DNA from: Hyperoodon ampullatus
Taxonomy: Eukaryota; Chordata; Mammalia; Artiodactyla; Ziphiidae
Length of the DNA stretch: 64,000 bases
Assembly (NCBI GenBank): GCA_949752795.1
Contig: OX457068.1
Coordinates: 62,685,582-62,749,581 of the forward strand
Reading direction: 5' to 3'
In this document: positions 33,301-43,736 of the stretch, one piece after another
Layout: the number at the start of each line of letters is the position of its first letter
How positions within the stretch are numbered: the stretch's first letter is position 1
Position numbers and translations under genes: made by a program
Notes under the pieces: generated by a model
The model's input: the letters and a program-made list of their open reading frames with translations, nothing else
The model's database searches: none
Told to the model about the DNA's origin: nothing

Positions 33301-36300
33301 TGAGGAGTTGCTTCTGATGGATGAGCAAAGAAAGTGGTTTCTTGGGAAGGAATCTACTCTGGTGAAGATGCTGTGAAGATCGTTGAAATGACAACAAGAG
33401 ATTTAGTATATTACATAATTTACTTGATTAAAGCAGTGGCAGGGTTTCAGAGGATTGACTCCAGTTTGAAAGAAGTTCTTGGGTAGAATGCTGTCAAACA
33501 GCATTGCATGCTACAGGGAAATCATCTGTGAAAGGAAAAGTCAATCAATGTGGCGAACTCTGTTGTCCTATTTTAAGAAATTGCCACAGAATTGCCCAGC
33601 CTTCAGCAACCATCACCTTGATCAGTCAGCAGCCATCAACATGGAGGCAAGACCCTCCACCAGCAAAAAGATTATGACTCACTGAAGACTCAGATGTGTT
33701 TATCATTTTTTAGCAATAAGGTATTTTTAAATTAAGCTGTGTTTTTTTAGGCATAATGCTATTGCACACTTAATAGACTACAGTATAATATAAACATAAC
33801 TTTTATATGTCCTGGGAAACCAAAAAATTCACGTGACTCTCTTTATTGCAATATTTGCTTTATTGCAGTGTTCTGGAACCCCAGTATCTCTGAGTTATGC
33901 CTGAATTTGTATCTTTGAATCTGAAGTGTGTCTCCTGTAGACAGCATGTAGTTGGATCCTGTTGTTTTTTTCAGTCTTATAATCTCTGCCTTTGGGTTGG
34001 ATTGTTTAATGCATTCCCATTTAATGTTATTATTGATATAGTTGTATTTATATCTACCAATTTACTTTTCATTTTCTATATATTACATCTTTTTTTGTTT
34101 CGCTATTTTTCCTTTATCGCTTTCTTTTGCATTAAGTAAATATTTTCTAATGTAACATTTAAATTTCTTCAGTGATTTTTTACTTCTTTTTTTTCAGTTC
34201 TTTTTAGTGTTGCTCTGAGGTTTGCAAATAAATCTTATCAGCTCAGCTTCATATTTGTACTAGCTTAATTCCAGTGAGATAGAGAAATGTTGCTCCTATG
34301 TAGCTGTGTTCCTCTTTTCCCCCCTTTTGTGGTATTATTGTTACACATATTACATCTAATAATATTAGGGACTCAACAGTATACTGTTGTATTATTACTT
34401 AACCATCTGTAGTCATTTCCTTAGCCCTTTACACCTTTACTACCACCACATCCTTTGTGCTGTTTTTAACATATATATTACATTTCTATAACCCAACAAT
34501 ACCTTATATAAATATTATTTTATCCAATTGCTTTTTAAGTCAGTTAAGAGAAAAATGAAGAAAAAAATGCATTTATGCTGTTTTTAATTCTGCATTTACC
34601 TTTACTGATAATTCATTGCTTTTTGTAAGCATTTGAATTACTGTTTGGGGTCACTTGCTTTAAGCCTGCAGAACTTCCTTTAATATTTCTTATAAGTTGG
34701 GTCTGGTGACAATGAAATTCTCTCAGTTTTTGTCTATCTGGGAGTCTTTATTTTGCATTTATTTTTGAAAGAAAGCTTTGCTACGTGTAGGATTCTTGCA
34801 TGACAGTTTACTTTTTGAGCACTTTGAATATGTTATCCTGTTGCCTTTTGGTCTCCATTGTTTCTGTCAAGAAGTTGACTGTTAATCTTACTGAGGTTTC
34901 CTAGTATATGTCATTTTTCTTTTGCTGTTTTCAAGATTTTCTCCTTGTCTTTTTTTTAAAATAAATTCATTTATTTATTTATTTTGGGCTGTGTTGGGTC
35001 TTTGTTGCTGCTCACGGGCTTTCTCTAGTTGGCGGTGAGTGGGGGCTAGTCTTCGTTGCAGTGCACGGGCTTCTCACTGCGGTGGCTTCTCTTGTTGTGG
35101 AGCATCGGCACTACGCGTGCGGGCTTCAGTAGTTGTGGCACACAGGCTCAGTAGTTGTGGCTCTCAGGCTCTAGAGTGCAGGCTCAGTAGTTGTGGCACA
35201 CGGGCTTAGTTGCTCCGTGGCATATGGGATCTTCCCGGACCAGGGCTCGAACCCGTGTCCCCTGCATTTGCAGGCAGACTCTTAACCACTGTGCCACCGG
35301 GGAAGCCCCCTCACTGAATTTTAATAGATTTTCTTGAACAGATGTTTCTTCATTTGCTGTTTGTCCTTAGGAGCATTTCCAGAAGCTTTAAATGGTTGTG
35401 TTTTGTTTGGGGGTTTTGTTTTGTTTTGTTTTTTGGGTTTTTTTTTTTTTTTACAATTTTCACCAGTTTCACTGGAGTGTAGGTGAGTAGAGCTCCTCAC
35501 ACTGTTATGTTGGAAGTCAGACTCCTGGTGGATTGATTTTTGGCAAAGATGACAAGACAATTTAATGGAGGAAAGAATAGCCTTTTCAGTGAACAGTGCT
35601 GGGATAGGTGGATATCCACATGTACAAGAATGAAGTTGGGCCTTGCCTCATAACATATATAAGAATTAACTCAAAATGAATGAAAAACCTAAAAGTAAGA
35701 GCTGAATCTAAAACTCAGAAGACAACATATGTGTATATTTTCATGACTTCGGATTTGGCAATGGTTTCCTAGCTATGATACCAAAAACACAAGCAACAAA
35801 AGAAAAGTAGGTAAATTGGACATCATCAGAATTAAAAACTTTTGTCCTCAAAGGACACCGTCAAGTAGATGAAAAGACAGCCCACAGAGTGGGAGAAAAT
35901 ATTTGCAAATTGTATATCTGATAAGGGACTTACATCTACAATAAATGAAGAATTCTTACAACTGAATAATAAAGAGACAACCCAGTTAAAACTGGATAAT
36001 GGAGGGAATTCCCTGGCAGTCCAGTAGTTAGGACCCCACGCTTCCACTGCAGGGGCCCAGGTTCTATCCCTGGTCAAGGAATTAGGATCCCATAAGCTGC
36101 GGCCAAAAAAGAGGTTAAGGGAGGTGAATATGCATTTCTCCCAAGAAGATACACAAATGGCCGGCAAGCCCAGCATCGTTAGCCATCAGGGAAATGCAAA
36201 TCCAAACCACATTCCACTTCACACCTACAAGGATGGCTATAATCAAAAAGACAGGGTCTTGGATTATCATTCTATTGATGATTATTCAGTTCTATGAACG

Positions 36301-38046
36301 ATCACTGTGCAAAAAAAATAAATAATACAGCTGTTGGTGAAGATGACAATGTGGAGAAACTGGAACCTTCCTACATTTCTGGCAGGAATGTAAAAATCAG
36401 TAGCTTTGGAAAACAGTCTAGCGGTTCTTCAAATAGTTAAACATAGAGTTATCATATGACCAGCAGTTCCACTCCTAGTTATATACCCAAGAGAAATGGA
36501 AACATATGTTTATGTAAAAACCCATACGTGAGTGTTTATAGCAGCATTATTCATAATAGCCAAAATGTGGGAGCAATCCAAATGTTCATCAATGGATGAA
36601 TGGATAAATAAAATATGGTAAATCTATACAATGGAATATTATTCTTCCATAAAAAGGGATGAAGTACTGACTGATACCTGCTACAGAACGGATGAACCTT
36701 GAAGCCATTATGCTAAGTGAGAGAAGCCGGTCACAGAGGATCACATATTATATGATACCATTTATATGAAATGTCCAAATTAGGCAAATGAATAGAGACA
36801 GAATGTAGATTAGTGGTTGCTAGGGCTTCATGGGTTGGGTAGCTGGAAAATAATGACTGAGGAGTGTGGGATTTCTTTTTGGGGTGATGAAAATGTTCTA
36901 AAATACTTTAGGTGAGTGGATTATATGTTATGTGAAAGATTACAATAAGCTGTTAAAAATTAAAGCAAAACAAAGATCTTAGTTACCATAAAACTCTTTC
37001 ATCTTTTCAGCCAAGCATCTTCAAGACCTTCTCCTGGAGAGTGTGAATTTTTCCCCTGCCAATCTCTCTAGCACTGGTTCCATGTATCTGAATGCTTTGG
37101 TTGACAGTGCTGTGGCCCTTGAAACAAAGGATACCTCACTAGCTAGGTAATTCTTGTGACAATTTTAATTTCTGCAGTCATATACTCTGTAAGGTCTTGA
37201 CCTAAGGAGCTTTTGTTTCTCAGGGTAATTCTGTATAGGAAATTAGCAGTATATGCAGAAATACTGAATTTAGTTAACTCCTTATTGCTAGTGAGTATGT
37301 ATAATTACTTAAGATAAATTTGGTATTTGTTAAATTTTAGTGTTTTCTTCTTTCAGGATTAGGTTTGTGAAGGCTGGTTCTCATGTATATTTGAAAAGGG
37401 ATTAGGTATCACATCATTCCCTATAAACAGTAAAAAGAGCAGTAGGCTAAATCATCTGGTTGAGCGTAGAGTAGTGATTTTTGGTCATGTCCCTACCCTA
37501 TTGGATAGAGTAGGTTAAAGACCTTCAATTCTTTGTGACAGGCATTTCACCTATATAACGACATTATCCTTCTAACAACCTTAAGAGGAAATTGAGGCTC
37601 AAGAGAGGTGGGTTAAATAATTTCTCTGAGCTAGTAAATGGCAGGATTGGGATTCAAACCCGGTCTGACTCAAAAGTCCATAGGACTCACTGTTGGCTGC
37701 ATCTTATCTAGGACTACCACTACAGCTTATAATCAGAGAATTGTATGGCCATTCTGCTTAACTGCTAATATAAGAGCTTGGAATATATATAAATATATAT
37801 ATAAATATATATGTAAATATATATATATAAATATATATATAAATAAATATATATATACACACACACACTTAAATAGAGTTTTAGATATAAGATCATGTAG
37901 GCCGTATGGCAGCAGAAATCTAGACTTGAATTAAGTCAATTCAGCAGACACCAAATACTAATTATATCCCAGGCATATAATCTATATAACTCTTTATGTA
38001 ACTACCTGTCTCCCTCTCCCTTCCTCCCTCCCTATATATATGTGTG

Positions 38047-38088
<42 letters not shown>

Positions 38089-41000
38089 TATGTATACATG
38101 TATAGCTATACATATAGACACTGGGGAAGCAGAAATGAATAGAATAATGAATGCCAGCAAGTACAGTCTCTGCTCATGGTAAATTAACAGAGATGGACAT
38201 GTAAAATTATAGTATGACAGCTGCAACACTACAGTAATGTACAAGCTGTAGCTAGGAAGCACAGAGAAAGGAGTAGTGAATTCCAGAATGGGAGTAAATC
38301 TTATTTGAGTTTTGAAGGGCAAATGGAAATTTGCCAGCTGAAGAAGGTTGTTCCAGACAGTGAGAACAGCATGTAAAATAGTATAGAGGTATGAAACAGC
38401 ATGGTTAAAGAAGAATCCACATAGAAATACAGTCATTTTTAGAAATGAGGAATAATTGTAATTATCGTCCTTAATGTCCATTTACGTGACTAGATTCTTC
38501 TTTTAGTTTTATCCCTGCAGTGAATGATTTGACCTCTGATCTTTTTTGCACCACATCCAAAAACGAAGAAATCAAGCTTGAATTGGCAAAACTTGAGAAA
38601 AATCTAACTGCAACTTTAGTATTAGAAAAACGTCTACAAGAGTAAGTAATTGAGTTGGAAGTGGTGACAATTTTTATTATAAAGGCAGTAACAGGACATT
38701 AGTTTTGGCGATAGATATGATTTAAAACAACACATTAGGAAATGGGAAGATAAACTGTTTTTTTAAGTAGAAAATGACTTGGGTGAAGGTAGGAGTGGTT
38801 GAGTACGTATTTTTACCTTTTACTTTATACAGTTTCTTTTTTCTCTCTTTTTTACAAATAACCTGTTTATAATTTTCAAAATGTATGTGAATTTTTTTTT
38901 TTTACTTATAAACTGTGGTGCAACTTAAAGTCATGTTATATTTTGTTGCCCTTTCTTACTAGAGCTCTGGTATCCCTCTTGATGCTTTGGACCTTCTTTA
39001 GGTCCCTATAGCCCCAGAGATTAGATGCTGTGGATCAGGAGTATGTGTGTGCACAAGTAATTTACTGGTGTGTAAATATATCCAACAAACATTGACTATG
39101 TGTATGCAAAGCACTGTGTCATGTCACATTTAGTAGAGAGGGCTTTGGGACCTCCATAATTCAAATTGACTTTAGGATCTGTTAAGTCACTTTTTTGAGC
39201 AGCAGATCTACTTTCTCCAAGAATAATTGGCATAGATTAATCTTAAAATTATTTAGTATTCCTTGAGAAAAATCCCAGATGGCAACATGGAGGGAAAGAT
39301 GACCTAGAAGGGTGCATGGTAGCCAGTCTGGGATATAAAATTTATGGTAGAAAATCCAGCAAGTGTGTTATCTCCTCTTGATACTCTTGACTAATCCAGA
39401 GTTGAATCGAAAAAGTAGTAGAGCTTCCTTTTTTTTTTTTTTGCGGTACGCGGGCCTCTCACTGTTGTGGCCTCTCCCATTGCAGAGCACAGGCTCCGGA
39501 CGTGCAGGCCCAGCGGCCATGGCTCACGGGCCCAGCCGCTCCGCGGCATGTGGGATCTTCCTGCACCAGGGCACGAACCCGTGTCCCCTGCATCGGCAGG
39601 CGGACTCTCAACCACTGCGCCACCAGGGAAGCCCAGAGCTTCCTTTTTATAATAATTTCACTGAGAAGAAAATGTTCTCAACTTCATTTTTTAAAGGGCT
39701 CTCAAGAAAGCAGAGTTGCATCTGTCTACGGAAAGGGCCAAAGTTGACAGTCGTCTTCAGAACATGGACTTCCTAAAAGCCAAGTCAGAGGAGTTCAGGT
39801 CTGGAATTAGAGCTGCAGAGGTTTGTATGAAGGACTGAATATATTTAGCTCTCTTCAGACTTATTTTCAACTTTCATCCTCAGAACTAGGCAGTATTGTT
39901 ATTCCCTTTTTACGACCAGGGAACTGCGGAGAAGGGGGGTAACTTGCCCAAGGTTACACAGCTACTTAACAGCAGATACCGATTCAAATGCAGGCTGCCA
40001 GGCCCCGAAGCTCAGGCTCTTAAGCACTGCACCCATCTTGTCACAAATCTCTGTCTGAAATGACTCGCATGCAACATAAAAGTGCTTAGGAGCAGGTGTA
40101 GTCCTTCATCTATGATTTATAGCTTCTCTTTACTGTGTTATATATTGAAAATATTTCATGAGGGTCACTTGCAAAATAATTTTTTAAACTGAACTCCCTT
40201 TTTTGTAATTGTAGGAGCAACTTTCAGCCAGAGGAATGGATGCTTCTCTGTCTCATCAGTCACTGGTAGCACTTTCAGAGGTACACTTACTTTAACCCAA
40301 TTTAACTTTCTTTAAAATGTTAGTGCACAATCTACTTTTTCATTTGTTTCTTTTTATAGAGCTTTATTCACTATTGACCTGATTTATTTTCCTTTACTGC
40401 TGTACTTTATGTTCACCAGTATTTATATCTTTATTACTTGTTATCAATATATATTCCATTTGTTTGGTTTTATTTATTACTATATGCTAGAAACTCTTGC
40501 TGGAGTCAGTTATATGTTATTGATTTATTTATTGAATGAATGTATTGAGGGACTATGTGCTAACCACCTAGGTCCTCCTCTTTCTTCTCTTTCAGTAAAA
40601 CACAGGTCCCATACTCCTGTAGAATGCAATTCTGGGGTTTTAGATTGTATAAGGGTTTTATCTATTTTCATGGGAAGAGGGAGAAATGGAAGGTTTTGTT
40701 TTACTTTTTTTTCTTAAGATTTTTTGGTAGTTTGATTTTGGGAATTTAAAATTGGCAATTCATAAGTATGTATTTGAGACTCTTAATTATTCCCTGATGT
40801 TCTGATTCCTCTTAATTACATTATTTTGTATTCCTAGGCAGCATACTTAAATCTTATTCTTAATAAAGGGGAGTATAACTTTCCTATTTTAGCATCTTCT
40901 AAGGATTGTTTCCGTTTGTTATCCATTTATCTTTGAAGCTCTTTATTTGATACATTATTTAAACTATCCTAATGTTAATGCTTTGTCATGTTTTATTTCA

Positions 41001-42680
41001 GAAATAGACAGTGTTTAGTTGCATTGTGAATATCTCTATTACTCTGTGTTTTTTTCACCCCCAGAAATTGGCAGAACTAAAACGACAGACTATACCTTTG
41101 AAGAAAAAATTGGAGTCCTATTTAGATTTAATGCCGGTAATTATTTTTATGAAATAATAAAAAAAACGTTCCTCTTTTCCACCTTTCCCCAAGGGCACTA
41201 AATGATCATGAAAATACTGGGTCCATGTTTAAGGATTGAAAATCTATGCTGAGGGACTTCCCTGGTGGTCCAGTGGCTAAGACTCCATGCTCCCAATGCA
41301 GGGGGCCCAGGTTCGATCCCTGGTCAGAGAACTAGATCCCACAAGCCTCAACTAAGTGTTCACATTCTGCAACTAAAGATCCCACATGCCACAACTAAGA
41401 ACTGGTGCAGCCAAATAAATATTTAAAAAATAAATAAAGTCTGTGCTGAATTTTAGTATTGTATGTACATTGGATATACTTTCTACAACATTTTTTGCCT
41501 TTTGAAAAGGATTGTTATATTCTTTTTCCCCTTTCATCCTAGCTGAGGCAACATAACCTTTCCTTATTTTCCTTTAAAAGAATCCATCTCTTGCTCGGGT
41601 GAAAATTGAAGAAGCAAAGCAAGAATTAGTGAGTAGTTCCATTTTTTCCTTCCGATTTTTAAAAAATAAATGCTGACGTAGCTAAAGCTCCCTTTCTCCT
41701 CCTTCTTTCCTTTCTACTCAGGGGTGAGCCACAGTCCCAGACTTGCTGTGTATCATTACCATGCATCTTTTAATACTTTTTTGGCATATACGTATCTTTT
41801 TTTTTCCGTAAAAAATACATAGTGATCTTTTAAAATTTTGTATAGATTTTCCTGATGGAAAAGGAGGATTGAGAGACATAGAATATTCTAGGCAGAAGGA
41901 ATTAACAAAAGTATAAGAGCTGAAAAGTGGAGAACTTTTTCAAGCTTCAGCAAGTGAAGCAGTCCAGCTGCTTAGGAGTATGCAGTGGAAGATAGGGCTG
42001 AAGAAGGTCAATTGGTTTATGAGATGAAGGACCTTAAATATAAAGAAGGTTGTTCTTGGAGGCTGTAGGGGACCACTGAAAGTTGTTCTGTGTTACCTTG
42101 TTTTTTAAGCTAAAGAGAAATGTGATAAAGGTTATGCTTTTTGATCAGGCCAGTTGTTTAAGAAGATTTTTCTGGAATCAGTGTATAGGGTGGATTGGAG
42201 GAGGGAAAAAGAAAATTGCAGAAACTAGTTGGCCTGTTTAGGCCAGATGAGAAGTAATGAGAACAGTGGCAATGAGATTGGAAAAGAGTGATGTGAGAGG
42301 CGTTGCAGAAGTATGTTGCTTAAGGAGTAGAGGTCAGAAAAATCGATTCAAGTATCACTGCAGTCATTCACCTCTCTAAAGGTTCCCCCCCACCTTTGAA
42401 TGTTTAATAGCATCAGGAGTCTGAAAACTTTTGGGGTGTGGGAAGTGGGGAGATATAAAAGCAAGGGGAATATCTCAAATAATATTTAATATTTTGTAAT
42501 GGTATTTTAAAAAATTTCTGTTTCAGCGTTTTTCCTTTTTGCTTCCCGTATTTTAAATAACATTAGAAGTTACAGCACCTTCTTTATGTCCTTATTTATA
42601 ATATTTATGCTGTTTCTTTCTTCCTTTAGGATACTGTTGAAGCTGAACTTACAAAGAAAGTAAACATGATGGAACTATGA
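26578..42680 (+). CDS. HAUS1: HAUS augmin-like complex subunit 1 (complete gene, 9 coding exons)
   Basis: HAUS1 (formerly CCDC5) is one of eight subunits of augmin/HAUS, which binds spindle microtubules and recruits the gamma-tubulin ring complex so that new microtubules branch from old ones. Coding exons: 26578-26607, 27407-27581, 37011-37146, 38507-38641, 39697-39820, 40215-40280, 41065-41136, 41581-41628, 42630-42680. They total 837 nt, 278 codons plus stop, equal to the human length, and all junctions are GT-AG. The protein starts [10 protein letters not shown]. Landmarks are [13 protein letters not shown] (about 19-31), [20 protein letters not shown] (about 39-58), [14 protein letters not shown] and [18 protein letters not shown]. 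The rest is Glu/Lys/Leu-rich and coiled-coil-like, and it ends MMEL. Intron 2 (9.4 kb) is swollen by nested transposons. Reading frame is intact and identification secure. Confidence 0.97.
26760..26808. repeat. C-rich (CCCCCA)n tract in HAUS1 intron 1
   Basis: Several CCCCCA units, so the minus strand has repeated GGGGG runs able in principle to form a G-quadruplex. Confidence 0.85.
27407..27581 (+). CDS. HAUS1: HAUS1 exon 2
   Basis: Residues 11-68 plus one base: [20 protein letters not shown] to [11 protein letters not shown]. The pyrimidine tract before its TTAG acceptor is poor. Donor GTGAG. Confidence 0.97.
28215..28420 (-). mobile_element. Old L1ME-type fragment, antisense, HAUS1 intron 2
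   Basis: Resembles a widespread old L1 3' segment (ACACATGGATTCTGAGAACC, then CAGAACAGTTCTTTCACCCC). Recognised from memory. Confidence 0.5.
28692..28934 (-). mobile_element. CHR SINE, long-type, first of three serial insertions
   Basis: (TTTA)n tail at left, body with repeated TTAGTTGTGGCATG, head GGGAAGTCCCC at right. Bounded by CATGTACTTT. Confidence 0.92.
28944..29239 (-). mobile_element. CHR SINE, long form, second of three serial insertions
   Basis: Poly(T) tail, TTTGGCTGTGTTGGGTCTTC, head CCAGGGAAGTCC; CATGTACTTT again on both sides. Confidence 0.93.
29257..29609 (-). mobile_element. CHR SINE, long form, third of three serial insertions
   Basis: T/A-rich tail, TTTGGCTGCGTTGGGTCTTT, head CCAGGGAAGTACC; a fourth CATGTACTTT follows at 29617-29628. 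Confidence 0.92.
29865..30022 (+). other. Exon-like open segment in HAUS1 intron 2 (unproven)
   Basis: A pyrimidine-rich TTTTTATTTCTGCACAG is followed by an open stretch starting TACAGTTCTTTGCAGCAC and ending in TGA at 30020-30022. The phase suits splicing from HAUS1 exon 2, and an AATAAA lies at 30062-30067. An internal GTAAGA at 29883 would instead define an 18-nt exon. I do not recognise the peptide (it contains [17 protein letters not shown]). It may be chance or the remains of an old repeat or pseudogene. Confidence 0.3.
30310..30370. repeat. (TG)n microsatellite at a SINE tail
   Basis: About 30 TG units exactly where the poly(T) tail of the adjacent CHR-1-like SINE should be. Confidence 0.95.
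30371..30561 (-). mobile_element. CHR-1-like SINE with (CA)n tail
   Basis: Inverted 205-bp type; GACTTT is repeated on both sides. It interrupts the antisense L1. Confidence 0.94.
30766..30972 (-). mobile_element. CHR-1-like SINE
   Basis: Inverted; duplication TCTTTCCTTTT on both sides. It interrupts the antisense L1. Confidence 0.95.
31418..31907 (+). mobile_element. L1 3' end, short truncated insertion
   Basis: Contains ATAGCACAGGGAAG and GTATAACTGAATCACTTTGC, ending in an A-rich tail, flanked by TCTAGGTGAAGGTT on both sides. It sits inside the older antisense L1 and is itself split by a CHR SINE. Confidence 0.85.
31520..31755 (-). mobile_element. CHR SINE, long-type, antisense
   Basis: (ATTT)n tail, TCTTAGTTGCAGCAGGCGGG, head CATCAGGGAAGTCCC. 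Nested inside the short L1 insertion. Confidence 0.9.
32497..33903 (+). mobile_element. Tigger1 DNA transposon, internally deleted
   Basis: Recognisable 5' region (TTGTGGCAACCCTGTGTTGA), transposase start (ATGGCCTCTAAGTGTTCAGA at about 32741) and 3' end (TTTATTGCAATATTTGCTTT near 33843) closing with GAGTTATGCCTG. The transposase jumps from its N-terminal part to its C-terminal part near 32938-32955, losing about 1 kb with the central catalytic region, and frameshifts remain. Antisense L1 resumes at once after it. Confidence 0.88.
34950..35309 (-). mobile_element. CHR SINE, long form, antisense
   Basis: (ATTT)n tail, GGCTGTGTTGGGTCTTTGTT, head CCGGGGAAGCCCC. It lies at the junction between the antisense and sense L1 blocks of intron 2. 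Confidence 0.92.
35535..36990 (+). mobile_element. Old L1, sense, ORF2 C-terminus and 3'UTR
   Basis: Runs through motifs such as AACAGTGCTGGGATAGGTGG, AATGGATAAATAAAATATGG and GGAATATTATTCTTCCATAA to an AT-rich end before HAUS1 exon 3. Split by a short CHR SINE. Confidence 0.85.
36004..36112 (+). mobile_element. CHR SINE, short form
   Basis: Head GGGAATTCCCTGGCAGTCCA, end GCTGCGGCCAAAAAAGA; nested in the sense L1. Confidence 0.9.
37011..37146 (+). CDS. HAUS1: HAUS1 exon 3
   Basis: Residues 69-113 plus two bases: [20 protein letters not shown], then [19 protein letters not shown]. Strong acceptor (ATCTTTTCAG), donor GTAAT. Confidence 0.97.
37545..37700 (-). repeat. MIR SINE, antisense
   Basis: AGGAAATTGAGGCTCAAGAG, then GGGATTCAAACCCGGTCTGA. 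Confidence 0.8.
37776..37868. repeat. (AT)n-rich microsatellite
   Basis: Imperfect AAATATAT units ending in a short (AC)n run. Confidence 0.9.
37930..38440. repeat. L2-like old LINE fragment with inner (TG)n
   Basis: CAGACACCAAATACTAATTA and, after a microsatellite at 38030-38110, GGAAGCAGAAATGAATAGAA and CAGACAGTGAGAACAGCATG. Family recognised only loosely. Confidence 0.45.
38507..38641 (+). CDS. HAUS1: HAUS1 exon 4
   Basis: Residues 114-158: [20 protein letters not shown], then a coiled-coil-like [19 protein letters not shown] stretch ending KRLQ. Acceptor TTTTAG, donor GTAAGT. Confidence 0.96.
39431..39634 (-). mobile_element. CHR-1-like SINE next to HAUS1 exon 5
   Basis: Inverted 205-bp type; duplication AGAGCTTCCTTTTT on both sides. 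It is antisense to HAUS1 and ends 62 bases before the exon 5 acceptor. Confidence 0.95.
39697..39820 (+). CDS. HAUS1: HAUS1 exon 5
   Basis: Residues 159-200: [20 protein letters not shown], then [28 protein letters not shown] ends 62 bases upstream of the acceptor; the likely branch site and pyrimidine tract lie in those 62 bases. Confidence 0.96.
39885..40045 (-). repeat. MIR SINE, antisense
   Basis: GTAACTTGCCCAAGGTTACA and CAGCTACTTAACAGCAG. Confidence 0.8.
40215..40280 (+). CDS. HAUS1: HAUS1 exon 6
   Basis: 22 whole codons (66 nt) for residues 201-222: [20 protein letters not shown] plus SE. Phase 0 on both sides. Acceptor TGTAG, donor GTACA. Confidence 0.96.
41065..41136 (+). CDS. HAUS1: HAUS1 exon 7
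   Basis: 24 whole codons (72 nt) for residues 223-246: [20 protein letters not shown] then DLMP. Phase 0 on both sides. Acceptor CCCCCAG, donor GTAAT. Confidence 0.96.
41253..41440 (+). mobile_element. CHR SINE, intermediate form, HAUS1 intron 7
   Basis: Head GGGACTTCCCTGGTGGTCCA, tail AAATAAATA; imperfect duplication ATCTATGCTGA / GTCTGTGCTGA. Confidence 0.92.
41581..41628 (+). CDS. HAUS1: HAUS1 exon 8
   Basis: 16 whole codons (48 nt) for residues 247-262: [16 protein letters not shown]. Phase 0 on both sides. Acceptor AAAAG, donor GTGAGT. Confidence 0.96.
41860..42330. repeat. Possible L2-like fragment, HAUS1 intron 8
   Basis: Resembles a common old LINE segment (ATTCTAGGCAGAAGGAATTA, later AAGATTTTTCTGGAATCAGT). 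Weak. Confidence 0.35.
42630..42680 (+). CDS. HAUS1: HAUS1 exon 9 (last, with stop)
   Basis: Residues 263-278 and [19 protein letters not shown]. The acceptor CTTTAG follows a good pyrimidine tract. Confidence 0.96.
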   Translation, partial: DTVEAELTKKVNMMEL

Positions 42681-42689
42681 CCAGAGCCA

Positions 42690-42695
42690 AATAAA
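42690..42695 (+). terminator. HAUS1: HAUS1 polyadenylation signal
   Basis: AATAAA ten bases after the stop codon, so the shortest 3'UTR would be only about 30 bases. I did not single out an alternative signal further downstream. Confidence 0.75.
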
Positions 42696-42699
42696 TTTC

Positions 42700-43070
42700 T
42701 TCTTTCTTAACAAAGTAAACTGAATAGGACTTCAAAGAATTATTTCCTCATGGCATTCCTTATACCTTAATTTCTGTGTTCTTAGATGAGATAATAATGT
42801 CATTATTGATAGAATAGTGGTTTCTGATTGTGTATTAAATGTTTATGCTCAAATACATATTTTTCATGTGAAAAAACATTGGTTTTCTATGCTGTTGGTG
42901 GTTTAAATGTCCTTCAGTAGTCTCTTAGGTGAACTGTGACTGTTGTCCTGCAGTCGCTCACTAGGTCAGCTAAGTGAAAGGGAAAGGTTCTGCAACTTCA
43001 GTTATGTTTCTCCCACACCCCCGATCAGCTTACCTGCCTACCTCCAAATGTTAATATATGCAGGAATTTG
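42700..43070. other. HAUS1 downstream flank
   Basis: Nothing recognised beyond the HAUS1 3' end. Confidence 0.5.
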
Positions 43071-43735
43071 GTTTATGAAAAAGATGACCTTTTAAATCAG
43101 TAGTAGAGAGAGAGATAATTCAACACATGGTGCTAGATCTGTACTTCACCCCTTACATCAGGGTAATTTCAAGGGATCAAAGATTTAAATATTAAAAAAA
43201 AAAGTTAGTAAAAGAAATGGGGGAATTTTAATGTTTTGATTTTTAAATAATCACAGAGTCAGAAACTTATGACAAATACAGAAGCCATAAAAAAACGATT
43301 GAAATGTTTGAAAATTTTGAAAACCAAAACTTCCTGTATGGCAAAATCTTTCATAAATAAAATCAAACCATGACAAATGTAGTGTAGAGAAGAAGAGAGA
43401 TTTTTCACTATGTAGCTTTTTGGACTTCAAAAAATTTTGTACCATGGAATCAAGAATCAATTAGTTTCTTAAAGATTATCTAATTGACCTTAAAAATTTC
43501 CCTCCTCTCCTTTTCCACAAATATATGGCTAAAGACATTTGTATTTCCTTTTTTGGAGACTGTCCATTTCCTTTAGCCATTTAGGTATGGTGGTTTGATC
43601 TTTTTCTTAACAGTTTAAGACAGCTCCTGATGTGTTAGCTATATTTGAATTGTAAATATTTTCCAAGTTTGTCGTTTGTCTTTTAACTTAATTGCAGTGC
43701 TTTTGGTAAGGTAACTTGGTAGGTTGACTGTAGAA
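43070..43735. mobile_element. Two old L1 fragments, sense then antisense
   Basis: Sense-like piece to about 43480 (AGGGATCAAAGATTTAAATA), then an antisense 3'UTR-like piece (TTCCAAGTTTGTCGTTTGTC). Confidence 0.6.
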
Positions 43736-43736
43736 A

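Larger units (their letters stand above)
30045..34950 (-). mobile_element. Old L1, antisense, in pieces (HAUS1 intron 2)
   Basis: Antisense ORF2-type sequence such as CATCCTTATCTTGTTCCTCA, GTAAAGCCATCTGGAGCTGA and, further right, GTGTCTCCTGTAGACAGCAT. It is broken by CHR SINEs at 30371, 30766 and 31520, by an L1 3' end at 31418-31907 and by a Tigger1 at about 32497-33903. Confidence 0.85.

Noticed and set aside
33015..33685. Protein-like open frames with transposase similarity
   Set aside because: They are parts of the broken Tigger1 copy; frames are interrupted and the central part is missing, so no functional gene.
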